Of a stretch of DNA of 64,000 nt, positions 17,241-26,661 are shown piece after piece; positions within the stretch are counted from its first letter, which is position 1; the number at the start of each line of letters is the position of its first letter. A program made the position numbers and the translations under genes. A model generated the notes under the pieces. The model saw nothing but the letters and a program-made list of their open reading frames with translations, did no database searches and was not told the origin of the DNA. The stretch is from Ectothiorhodospiraceae bacterium BW-2. GTDB lineage: Bacteria > Pseudomonadota > Gammaproteobacteria > Thiohalomonadales > Thiohalomonadaceae. The stretch covers positions 2,479,001 to 2,543,000 of the forward strand of contig CP032507.1 of NCBI GenBank assembly GCA_008375315.1. The letters run 5' to 3'.

Positions 17241-18224
17241 TTACAACTTTAGTCTCTTTTTTAACTCCGCTAACTCAGCTAAAGCCTGCTCCCGCTCGGC
17301 TTGAGCCTGCTCTCGCTCGGCTTGAGCCCTTAATTCGCGCTCTATTGCCTGCTCCCGCTCGGCTTGAGCCCTTAATTCGCGCTCTATTGCCTGATCCCGC
17401 TCGGCTTGAGCCAGCTCCTGCGCACTTTTAGCTTGTTGTAGTTCCTGCTCCATCATATCGTGCTCATGCAGAATGGTTAAGTGCTCCCGCTGTGCATCAA
17501 GTCGGGAGAGGTAGAGATAACGAGCCTGTTTGTTAGCCGAAAATGTTCTGAGGGTATGCTGTGCCTGTCTCATCTCTTTGGTTCTCATCCATTGGGGTAA
17601 ATTATTGCTATCAAGCCGATGTGCTTCCATAAAAAAGCGGATCCAGCGCTGGGCTTCGCTGGATACTATATCGTCTTTAAACTCAAAACGGTGCAGTTCG
17701 CAGATCGTGATACCGCCACACCGGTCACTTATCGCTCTGCCCGACTCATCAAGCAGAGCATAGTGTCGTAGTGGTGGAGGTGGTTGGCTCTTAGTTTGAG
17801 TCGCTGTCTTTGCGGCTTGTTGGGCCGCATTGAGCCGTTTATGTCCAAACGACTCGGTTAACAGCCAGATGGAGTAAACGGGTTGTAGTTCATCGTAGTT
17901 CATCCCCTCTTCTAGCTGCTCCTGATAGAGGTGGCACCAACTATAGACTATACGCTCTGGCAGCGAGGTGTAATTTTTACGCTGAATCTCTAACTGAAAC
18001 TGGCGGCCACGGCTATCTTCGGCTCTGATATCGACAATATGGAGCTTGTCAGTCTCATAATCTTTACTGCTGTAGGGGTTAAGGATAGTCACTTTAACCA
18101 GCGGGTAGCGCAGCTTATCCTCCAGCATGGCATTAAGAAAGTGGAGCAGCAGATGACGCCGGCTGCGCCGCCCTAATATCGCCTTAAAGACGCAATCTAC
18201 TTTGGGGTCGATGTTGTATATCAT
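17241..18224 (-). CDS. Rpn-family PD-(D/E)XK nuclease, array copy 1
   Basis: 327 residues. The N-terminal part (1-125) is the PDDEXK_2 'Rpn / putative transposase' fold: NIDPKVDCVFKAILG at the start, LLHFLNAMLED, then Asp65 in HIVDIRAEDSRGR and Glu79-x-Gln81 in FQLEIQ as the active site. Rpn proteins are Mg-dependent DNA nucleases that raise RecA-independent recombination in E. coli. The middle (126-255) is family-typical. From about 255 on the chain is a highly charged coiled coil built of 7-residue units (AQAEREQ, AIERELR) ending LAELKKRLKL. In known rpn genes a small protein made from the C-terminal part can restrain the nuclease; no internal start was proven here. The gene diverges from a truncated copy of the locus B gene. 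Confidence 0.88.
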   Translation of the reverse strand: MIYNIDPKVDCVFKAILGRRSRRHLLLHFLNAMLEDKLRYPLVKVTILNPYSSKDYETDKLHIVDIRAEDSRGRQFQLEIQRKNYTSLPERIVYSWCHLYQEQLEEGMNYDELQPVYSIWLLTESFGHKRLNAAQQAAKTATQTKSQPPPPLRHYALLDESGRAISDRCGGITICELHRFEFKDDIVSSEAQRWIRFFMEAHRLDSNNLPQWMRTKEMRQAQHTLRTFSANKQARYLYLSRLDAQREHLTILHEHDMMEQELQQAKSAQELAQAERDQAIERELRAQAEREQAIERELRAQAEREQAQAEREQALAELAELKKRLKL

Positions 18225-18463
18225 GGGTTGATAATAGGCCGTTGGGGAGGTGGGTGCAAGATGGAATTGGGAAAAAATATCCCGCTGTACAAGCCAGTAG
18301 GGGCGGGTTTTAAACCCGCCCTGACACGCCGTTAATTACCGAAAATCGTTTGGGCAGGGCAGACACTACCAATTTACCAATGTTAAAAATAACGGTTGCC
18401 GCTCATTGCTTTCATCAATTACACCCAGTAAGTTTTTAACTTATACCAAAGGCCACTCTCGTA
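18225..18463. promoter_or_regulatory. Divergent intergenic spacer, unit 1 (repeated in all units)
   Basis: 239 bases between the Rpn start and the locus B gene start. It holds a perfect 21-base palindrome at 18301-18321 (GGGCGGGTTT, one T, AAACCCGCCC), and AAAGG as a weak Shine-Dalgarno 11 bases before ATG 18464. Divergent promoters must lie here, but I could not fix -10/-35 boxes. Confidence 0.5.
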
Positions 18464-18760
18464 ATGAATTTTCGCCATAATCTGAGTATATTAAACGCTT
18501 TTCTTCTTTGTTTTGCTTTTTTAAGTCAATCGTTTAGCGCTCAAACGCTACAGTTGCAAAATGGTTGGAATCTGGTGATGACTATATTGCCAAGCCGATT
18601 TCGGGTCAAAATCTGCAACGGCTATTGTCGCGCTGGGCAGACACCCTCTCCTAGCGGGGAAGCGGTCGTACCCAGACCCACTAAAAACCCAATAGCCTCA
18701 AATAATAGTGTCATCCCGACGAATCAACGAATCGCTCCAAACCCGAGTATAAAGCTATAA
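18464..18760 (+). pseudogene. Chimeric fragment: giant-gene start plus kinase relic, unit 1
   Basis: Codons 1-38 (signal peptide MNFRHNLSILNAFLLCFAFL to NGWNLV) are identical to the locus B giant gene. From 18577 the sequence is the kinase 3' end read out of frame, then a short tail to 18760. If translated it would give an exported 98-residue peptide, but nothing shows it is functional. Confidence 0.8.
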
Positions 18761-18879
18761 AGCTATGGCAATGCAATGATTGGGAACAGGTTATCTGCAT
18801 TGTCGGGCTGGTTTCGTAGAGACTGGTTTCAGGTTTCGTGGCCATGACCGCCTAAAAAGCACGGTTTGAATCACGCTCC

Positions 18880-19884
18880 TTACAACTTTAGTCTCTTTTT
18901 TAACTCCGCTAACTCAGCTAAAGCCTGCTCCCGCTCGGCTTGAGCCTGCTCTCGCTCGGCTTGAGCCCTTAATTCGCGCTCTATTGCCTGCTCCCGCTCG
19001 GCTTGAGCCAGCTCTCGCTCGGCTTGAGCCCTTAATTCGCGCTCTATTGCCTGATCCCGCTCGGCTTGAGCCAGCTCCTGCGCACTTTTAGCTTGTTGTA
19101 GCTCCTGCTCCATCATATCGTGCTCATGCAGAATGGTTAAGTGCTCCCGCTGTGCATCAAGTCGGGAGAGGTAGAGATAACGAGCCTGTTTGTTAGCCGA
19201 AAATGTTCTGAGGGTATGCTGTGCCTGTCTCATCTCTTTGGTTCTCATCCATTGGGGTAAATTATTGCTATCAAGCCGATGCGCTTCCATAAAAAAGCGG
19301 ATCCAGCGCTGGGCTTCGCTGGATACTATATCGTCTTTAAACTCAAAACGGTGCAGTTCGCAGATCGTGATACCGCCACACCGGTCACTTATCGCTCTGC
19401 CCGACTCATCAAGCAGAGCATAGTGTCGTAGTGGTGGAGGTGGTTGGCTCTTAGTTTGAGTCGCTGTCTTTGCGGCTTGTTGGGCCGCATTGAGCCGTTT
19501 ATGTCCAAACGACTCGGTTAACAGCCAGATGGAGTAAACGGGTTGTAGTTCATCGTAGTTCATCCCCTCTTCTAGCTGCTCCTGATAGAGGTGGCACCAA
19601 CTATAGACTATACGCTCTGGCAGCGAGGTGTAATTTTTACGCTGAATCTCTAACTGAAACTGGCGGCCACGGCTATCTTCGGCTCTGATATCGACAATAT
19701 GGAGCTTGTCAGTCTCATAATCTTTACTGCTGTAGGGGTTAAGGATAGTCACTTTAACCAGCGGGTAGCGCAGCTTATCCTCCAGCATGGCATTAAGAAA
19801 GTGGAGCAGCAGATGACGCCGGCTGCGCCGCCCTAATATCGCCTTAAAGACGCAATCTACTTTGGGGTCGATGTTGTATATCAT
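18880..19884 (-). CDS. Rpn-family nuclease, array copy 2
   Basis: 334 residues; identical in the nuclease part to copy 1 with one more 7-residue tail unit (an AQAEREL unit inserted). Active-site residues Asp65, Glu79 and Gln81 are intact. Confidence 0.87.
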   Translation of the reverse strand: MIYNIDPKVDCVFKAILGRRSRRHLLLHFLNAMLEDKLRYPLVKVTILNPYSSKDYETDKLHIVDIRAEDSRGRQFQLEIQRKNYTSLPERIVYSWCHLYQEQLEEGMNYDELQPVYSIWLLTESFGHKRLNAAQQAAKTATQTKSQPPPPLRHYALLDESGRAISDRCGGITICELHRFEFKDDIVSSEAQRWIRFFMEAHRLDSNNLPQWMRTKEMRQAQHTLRTFSANKQARYLYLSRLDAQREHLTILHEHDMMEQELQQAKSAQELAQAERDQAIERELRAQAERELAQAEREQAIERELRAQAEREQAQAEREQALAELAELKKRLKL

Positions 19885-20123
19885 GGGTTGATAATAGGCC
19901 GTTGGGGAGGTGGGTGCAAGATGGAATTGGGAAAAAATATCCCGCTGTACAAGCCAGTAGGGGCGGGTTTTAAACCCGCCCTGACACGCCGTTAATTACC
20001 GAAAATCGTTTGGGCAGGGCAGACACTACCAATTTACCAATGTTAAAAATAACGGTTGCCGCTCATTGCTTTCATCAATTACACCCAGTAAGTTTTTAAC
20101 TTATACCAAAGGCCACTCTCGTA

Positions 20124-20420
20124 ATGAATTTTCGCCATAATCTGAGTATATTAAACGCTTTTCTTCTTTGTTTTGCTTTTTTAAGTCAATCGTTTAGCGC
20201 TCAAACGCTACAGTTGCAAAATGGTTGGAATCTGGTGATGACTATATTGCCAAGCCGATTTCGGGTCAAAATCTGCAACGGCTATTGTCGCGCTGGGCAG
20301 ACACCCTCTCCTAGCGGGGAAGCGGTCGTACCCAGACCCACTAAAAACCCAATAGCCTCAAATAATAGTGTCATCCCGACGAATCAACGAATCGCTCCAA
20401 ACCCGAGTATAAAGCTATAA
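20124..20420 (+). pseudogene. Chimeric giant-gene/kinase fragment, unit 2
   Basis: Same 98-codon chimera as at 18464, with the long spacer form (ACTCTCGTAATG) before the start. Confidence 0.78.
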
Positions 20421-20539
20421 AGCTATGGCAATGCAATGATTGGGAACAGGTTATCTGCATTGTCGGGCTGGTTTCGTAGAGACTGGTTTCAGGTTTCGTG
20501 GCCATGACCGCCTAAAAAGCACGGTTTGAATCACGCTCC

Positions 20540-21607
20540 TTACAACTTTAGTCTCTTTTTTAACTCCGCTAACTCAGCTAAAGCCTGCTCCCGCTCGGCT
20601 TGAGCCTGCTCTCGCTCGGCTTGAGCCTGCTCTCGCTCGGCTTGAGCCCTTAATTCGCGCTCTATTGCCTGCTCCCGCTCGGCTTGAGCCCTTAATTCGC
20701 GCTCTATTGCCTGCTCCCGCTCGGCTTGAGCCAGCTCTCGCTCGGCTTGAGCCCTTAATTCGCGCTCTATTGCCTGATCCCGCTCGGCTTGAGCCAGCTC
20801 CTGCGCACTTTTAGCTTGTTGTAGCTCCTGCTCCATCATATCGTGCTCATGCAGAATGGTTAAGTGCTCCCGCTGTGCATCAAGTCGGGAGAGGTAGAGA
20901 TAACGAGCCTGTTTGTTAGCCGAAAATGTTCTGAGGGTATGCTGTGCCTGTCTCATCTCTTTGGTTCTCATCCATTGGGGTAAATTATTGCTATCAAGCC
21001 GATGCGCTTCCATAAAAAAGCGGATCCAGCGCTGGGCTTCGCTGGATACTATATCGTCTTTAAACTCAAAACGGTGCAGTTCGCAGATCGTGATACCGCC
21101 ACACCGGTCACTTATCGCTCTGCCCGACTCATCAAGCAGAGCATAGTGTCGTAGTGGTGGAGGTGGTTGGCTCTTAGTTTGAGTCGCTGTCTTTGCGGCT
21201 TGTTGGGCCGCATTGAGCCGTTTATGTCCAAACGACTCGGTTAACAGCCAGATGGAGTAAACGGGTTGTAGTTCATCGTAGTTCATCCCCTCTTCTAGCT
21301 GCTCCTGATAGAGGTGGCACCAACTATAGACTATACGCTCTGGCAGCGAGGTGTAATTTTTACGCTGAATCTCTAACTGAAACTGGCGGCCACGGCTATC
21401 TTCGGCTCTGATATCGACAATATGGAGCTTGTCAGTCTCATAATCTTTACTGCTGTAGGGGTTAAGGATAGTCACTTTAACCAGCGGGTAGCGCAGCTTA
21501 TCCTCCAGCATGGCATTAAGAAAGTGGAGCAGCAGATGACGCCGGCTGCGCCGCCCTAATATCGCCTTAAAGACGCAATCTACTTTGGGGTCGATGTTGT
21601 ATATCAT
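20540..21607 (-). CDS. Rpn-family nuclease, array copy 3
   Basis: 355 residues, one of the longest copies: the tail has four more 7-residue units than copy 1. Nuclease core unchanged. Confidence 0.87.
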   Translation of the reverse strand: MIYNIDPKVDCVFKAILGRRSRRHLLLHFLNAMLEDKLRYPLVKVTILNPYSSKDYETDKLHIVDIRAEDSRGRQFQLEIQRKNYTSLPERIVYSWCHLYQEQLEEGMNYDELQPVYSIWLLTESFGHKRLNAAQQAAKTATQTKSQPPPPLRHYALLDESGRAISDRCGGITICELHRFEFKDDIVSSEAQRWIRFFMEAHRLDSNNLPQWMRTKEMRQAQHTLRTFSANKQARYLYLSRLDAQREHLTILHEHDMMEQELQQAKSAQELAQAERDQAIERELRAQAERELAQAEREQAIERELRAQAEREQAIERELRAQAEREQAQAEREQAQAEREQALAELAELKKRLKL

Positions 21608-21846
21608 GGGTTGATAATAGGCCGTTGGGGAGGTGGGTGCAAGATGGAATTGGGAAAAAATATCCCGCTGTACAAGCCAGTAGGGGCGGGTTTTAAACCC
21701 GCCCTGACACGCCGTTAATTACCGAAAATCGTTTGGGCAGGGCAGACACTACCAATTTACCAATGTTAAAAATAACGGTTGCCGCTCATTGCTTTCATCA
21801 ATTACACCCAGTAAGTTTTTAACTTATACCAAAGGCCACTCTCGTA

Positions 21847-22143
21847 ATGAATTTTCGCCATAATCTGAGTATATTAAACGCTTTTCTTCTTTGTTTTGCT
21901 TTTTTAAGTCAATCGTTTAGCGCTCAAACGCTACAGTTGCAAAATGGTTGGAATCTGGTGATGACTATATTGCCAAGCCGATTTCGGGTCAAAATCTGCA
22001 ACGGCTATTGTCGCGCTGGGCAGACACCCTCTCCTAGCGGGGAAGCGGTCGTACCCAGACCCACTAAAAACCCAATAGCCTCAAATAATAGTGTCATCCC
22101 GACGAATCAACGAATCGCTCCAAACCCGAGTATAAAGCTATAA
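21847..22143 (+). pseudogene. Chimeric giant-gene/kinase fragment, unit 3
   Basis: Same chimera as in unit 1; long spacer form before the ATG. Confidence 0.78.
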
Positions 22144-22262
22144 AGCTATGGCAATGCAATGATTGGGAACAGGTTATCTGCATTGTCGGGCTGGTTTCGT
22201 AGAGACTGGTTTCAGGTTTCGTGGCCATGACCGCCTAAAAAGCACGGTTTGAATCACGCTCC

Positions 22263-23288
22263 TTACAACTTTAGTCTCTTTTTTAACTCCGCTAACTCAG
22301 CTAAAGCCTGCTCCCGCTCGGCTTGAGCCTGCTCCCGCTCGGCTTGAGCCTGCTCTCGCTCGGCTTGAGCCCTTAATTCGCGCTCTATTGCCTGCTCCCG
22401 CTCGGCTTGAGCCAGCTCTCGCTCGGCTTGAGCCCTTAATTCGCGCTCTATTGCCTGATCCCGCTCGGCTTGAGCCAGCTCCTGCGCACTTTTAGCTTGT
22501 TGTAGCTCCTGCTCCATCATATCGTGCTCATGCAGAATGGTTAAGTGCTCCCGCTGTGCATCAAGTCGGGAGAGGTAGAGATAACGAGCCTGTTTGTTAG
22601 CCGAAAATGTTCTGAGGGTATGCTGTGCCTGTCTCATCTCTTTGGTTCTCATCCATTGGGGTAAATTATTGCTATCAAGCCGATGCGCTTCCATAAAAAA
22701 GCGGATCCAGCGCTGGGCTTCGCTGGATACTATATCGTCTTTAAACTCAAAACGGTGCAGTTCGCAGATCGTGATACCGCCACACCGGTCACTTATCGCT
22801 CTGCCCGACTCATCAAGCAGAGCATAGTGTCGTAGTGGTGGAGGTGGTTGGCTCTTAGTTTGAGTCGCTGTCTTTGCGGCTTGTTGGGCCGCATTGAGCC
22901 GTTTATGTCCAAACGACTCGGTTAACAGCCAGATGGAGTAAACGGGTTGTAGTTCATCGTAGTTCATCCCCTCTTCTAGCTGCTCCTGATAGAGGTGGCA
23001 CCAACTATAGACTATACGCTCTGGCAGCGAGGTGTAATTTTTACGCTGAATCTCTAACTGAAACTGGCGGCCACGGCTATCTTCGGCTCTGATATCGACA
23101 ATATGGAGCTTGTCAGTCTCATAATCTTTACTGCTGTAGGGGTTAAGGATAGTCACTTTAACCAGCGGGTAGCGCAGCTTATCCTCCAGCATGGCATTAA
23201 GAAAGTGGAGCAGCAGATGACGCCGGCTGCGCCGCCCTAATATCGCCTTAAAGACGCAATCTACTTTGGGGTCGATGTTGTATATCAT
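22263..23288 (-). CDS. Rpn-family nuclease, array copy 4
   Basis: 341 residues; tail two units longer than copy 1, ending with three successive AQAEREQ units. Core intact. Confidence 0.87.
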   Translation of the reverse strand: MIYNIDPKVDCVFKAILGRRSRRHLLLHFLNAMLEDKLRYPLVKVTILNPYSSKDYETDKLHIVDIRAEDSRGRQFQLEIQRKNYTSLPERIVYSWCHLYQEQLEEGMNYDELQPVYSIWLLTESFGHKRLNAAQQAAKTATQTKSQPPPPLRHYALLDESGRAISDRCGGITICELHRFEFKDDIVSSEAQRWIRFFMEAHRLDSNNLPQWMRTKEMRQAQHTLRTFSANKQARYLYLSRLDAQREHLTILHEHDMMEQELQQAKSAQELAQAERDQAIERELRAQAERELAQAEREQAIERELRAQAEREQAQAEREQAQAEREQALAELAELKKRLKL

Positions 23289-23525
23289 GGGTTGATAATA
23301 GGCCGTTGGGGAGGTGGGTGCAAGATGGAATTGGGAAAAAATATCCCGCTGTACAAGCCAGTAGGGGCGGGTTTTAAACCCGCCCTGACACGCCGTTAAT
23401 TACCGAAAATCGTTTGGGCAGGGCAGACACTACCAATTTACCAATGTTAAAAATAACGGTTGCCGCTCATTGCTTTCATCAATTACATCCAGTAAGTTTT
23501 TAACTTATACCAAAGGCCACTCGTA

Positions 23526-23816
23526 ATGAATTTTCGCCATAATCTGAGTATATTAAACGCTTTTCTTCTTTGTTTTGCTTTTTTAAGTCAATCGTTTAGC
23601 GCTCAAACGCTACAGTTGCAAAATGGTTGGAATCTGGTGATGACTATATTGCCAAGCCGATTTCGGGTCAAAATCTGCAACGGCTATTGTCGCGCTGGGC
23701 AGACACCCTCTCCTAGCGGGGAAGCGGTCGTACCCAGACCCACTAAAAACCCAATAGCCTCAAATAATAGTCAATACCTTCGCCAAAAAAATGAGGAGGG
23801 CGAGGGGCTAAGGTGA
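23526..23816 (+). pseudogene. Chimeric fragment, unit 4, cut by IS701-like element
   Basis: Short spacer form (ACTCGTAATG) before the start. The last codons are replaced because an IS enters at 23771, so the frame ends inside the element at 23816. Confidence 0.78.
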
Positions 23817-25476
23817 TAAGCTTAAGTGACAAAACAACAAGCGAACACCGGAGCCCCAGCCCATGCCAGACATTATGCTACTTTTAACCTGTTTAAGCTA
23901 CGAGTTAGGAAAAACGGCCTTGTTCATCTCTTCGTCAGCTCCCCTCCACCCCTCCCCGCTGGGGGAGGCGAAAAGGGAAGGCGAGGGAGTTATGCCTCAT
24001 GAGGGTGACGAGACGATGAACAATACCCGGGTTTCGTAGGGGCGGGTTTGAAACCCGCCCCTACACGCCGTGGATTACTGGAAAAAAGGGTCGTCTAAAA
24101 AGCACGGTTTGAATCACACTTGGTTGGATGGGCATAATAGAAATCGCAAGGGTGACGAAACGATGAACAAGGCCGGAAAAACAAATCAGCGTCGTTTAGT
24201 TCGAATCGCTGAAGCGATGCTGTCGATGACAGGCCGAGTCACCATGTTGGGACTTTCCCGCTGGAGCGGTCGAGGGGGGAGTTATCGTACACTTCAGCGT
24301 TTTTTTCATAGCACGATTAATTGGCCACAACTGAATTGGTCGCTGTTTCAGAGCCATCTTTTAGGAGAGGATACCGAATGGGTGATGGCTGCGGATGAGG
24401 TTGTGGTCACGAAATCGGGTAAAAAAACATATGGCTTGGAACGATTTTTTTCTTCAATATATGGCAAGACGGTACCCGGATTGTGCTTTTTCAGTCTATC
24501 ACTTATTAATGTAAAGCGACGCAGTTCGCACCCGATGCTGCTAGAGCCGATTATAAAAGAGGCAGCGGCGAGCTGTCCTAAAGGAACGAGTAGCGTTAAA
24601 GAAAAAAAGAGCGGTCGTCCGAAAGGGAGTAGCAATCGAAACCTTAAAGAAGTCGAGTTATCTCCTTATTTGCAGTTTGCAAAAGGATTGATAAATCAGG
24701 TATTAACGCGGATCAATGGCCGGATTTTAATCCGCTATTTTGTTTTCGACGGCGCATTTGGACACAATAACGCCCTGCAAATGGTTCAACAATTGAAATT
24801 ACACCTCATCTCAAAGCTACGCTGCAATTCAGCACTTTATCTCCCCTATGACAGTCCCTACAGTGGCCGAGGCCGACGACGCAAATAGGGTGAACGGCTT
24901 GATTATCGCAACCTGCCACAAGCGTATCTCAAAAACACATCGACTGAAGACCATATTCGAACGGACATCTATCAGATGCCTGTTTTCCACAAGAAATTTG
25001 CCGATTTACTGAATGTTGTAATCATTGTCAAAACGAATCAAATGAGTGGTGCACACTCTCATGTCATTCTCTTCAGCAGTGATGTGGAATTAGGCTATGA
25101 GAAGTTGGTTGACTACTACCGACTCAGATTCCAAATTGAGTTCAATTTTAGGGATGCCAAGCAGTACTGGGGACTGGAAGATTTTATGGCCGTCAAACAA
25201 ACACCAGTTTACAACAGTGCTAATCTTGCGATGCTGATGGTTAACCTCTCTTATATATTACGCCAGTCCATGCGTGAAGAGTGTCCAGACTTCAGTGTGA
25301 ACGATCTCAAAGCGCAGTTCAGAGGGCTCCAATATGTCTTGGAAGCTTTAAAATTGCTTCCGGAAATGCCGGATGCGGTTATTATTGACCAAATTATTCA
25401 GCAGGCGGCTAATAGAGGCCGTATTAATCAGATACCTAAGGCTGCCTAGCATGAATAATTTTGGCGAAGGTATTGA
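23771..25476 (+). mobile_element. IS701-like insertion sequence
   Basis: Terminal inverted repeats TCAATACCTTCGCCAAAA at 23771 and its complement ending at 25476; 4-base target duplication ATAG (23767-23770 and 25477-25480), which fits IS701-type elements. 1,706 bases. The first 390 bases are non-coding and contain host-like sequence: a palindromic GGGCGGGTTTGAAACCCGCCC-type block at 24040-24060, and 24095-24117 identical to the non-coding part of the array units. Confidence 0.85.
24163..25449 (+). pseudogene. IS701/IS4-type DDE transposase with amber stop
   Basis: From ATG 24163 the frame runs to 24885, meets a TAG at 24886-24888 (codon 242) and continues in the same frame to 25449, so a single nonsense change splits a 428-codon gene. 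DDE-type segments: VMAADEVVVTKSGKKTYG (first Asp), RYFVFDGAFGH (second Asp), and DYYRLRFQIEFNFRDAKQYW (Glu region) after the stop. Without the C-terminal part the enzyme should be inactive, unless the stop is suppressed or is a sequencing error. Confidence 0.82.
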
Positions 25477-25651
25477 ATAGTGTCATCCCGACGAATCAAC
25501 GAATCGCTCCAAACCCGAGTATAAAGCTATAAAGCTATGGCAATGCAATGATTGGGAACAGGTTATCTGCATTGTCGGGCTGGTTTCGTAGAGACTGGTT
25601 TCAGGTTTCGTGGCCATGACCGCCTAAAAAGCACGGTTTGAATCACGCTCC

Positions 25652-26661
25652 TTACAACTTTAGTCTCTTTTTTAACTCCGCTAACTCAGCTAAAGCCTGC
25701 TCCCGCTCGGCTTGAGCCTGCTCTCGCTCGGCTTGAGCCCTTAATTCGCGCTCTATTGCCTGCTCCCGCTCGGCTTGAGCCCTTAATTCGCGCTCTATTG
25801 CCTGCTCCCGCTCGGCTTGAGCCAGCTCTCGCTCGGCTTGAGCCCTTAATTCGCGCTCTATTGCCTGATCCCGCTCGGCTTGAGCCAGCTCCTGCGCACT
25901 TTTAGCTTGTTGTAGCTCCTGCTCCATCATATCGTGCTCATGCAGAATGGTTAAGTGCTCCCGCTGTGCATCAAGTCGGGAGAGGTAGAGATAACGAGCC
26001 TGTTTGTTAGCCGAAAATGTTCTGAGGGTATGCTGTGCCTGTCTCATCTCTTTGGTTCTCATCCATTGGGGTAAATTATTGCTATCAAGCCGATGCGCTT
26101 CCATAAAAAAGCGGATCCAGCGCTGGGCTTCGCTGGATACTATATCGTCTTTAAACTCAAAACGGTGCAGTTCGCAGATCGTGATACCGCCACACCGGTC
26201 ACTTATCGCTCTGCCCGACTCATCAAGCAGAGCATAGTGTCGTAGTGGTGGAGGTGGTTGGCTCTTAGTTTGAGTCGCTGTCTTTGCGGCTTGTTGGGCC
26301 GCATTGAGCCGTTTATGTCCAAACGACTCGGTTAACAGCCAGATGGAGTAAACGGGTTGTAGTTCATCGTAGTTCATCCCCTCTTCTAGCTGCTCCTGAT
26401 AGAGGTGGCACCAACTATAGACTATACGCTCTGGCAGCGAGGTGTAATTTTTACGCTGAATCTCTAACTGAAACTGGCGGCCACGGCTATCTTCGGCTCT
26501 GATATCGACAATATGGAGCTTGTCAGTCTCATAATCTTTACTGCTGTAGGGGTTAAGGATAGTCACTTTAACCAGCGGGTAGCGCAGCTTATCCTCCAGC
26601 ATGGCATTAAGAAAGTGGAGCAGCAGATGACGCCGGCTGCGCCGCCCTAATATCGCCTTAA
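25652..26661 (-). pseudogene. Rpn-family nuclease, array copy 5, split by IS
   Basis: Would be 348 residues. A 1.7 kb IS inserted at 26662 separates the first 12-15 codons (28358-28402) from the rest. The longest remaining frame starts at the internal Met33 (26602), which keeps Asp65, Glu79 and Gln81 but lacks the first helix. Probably inactive or altered. Confidence 0.82.
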
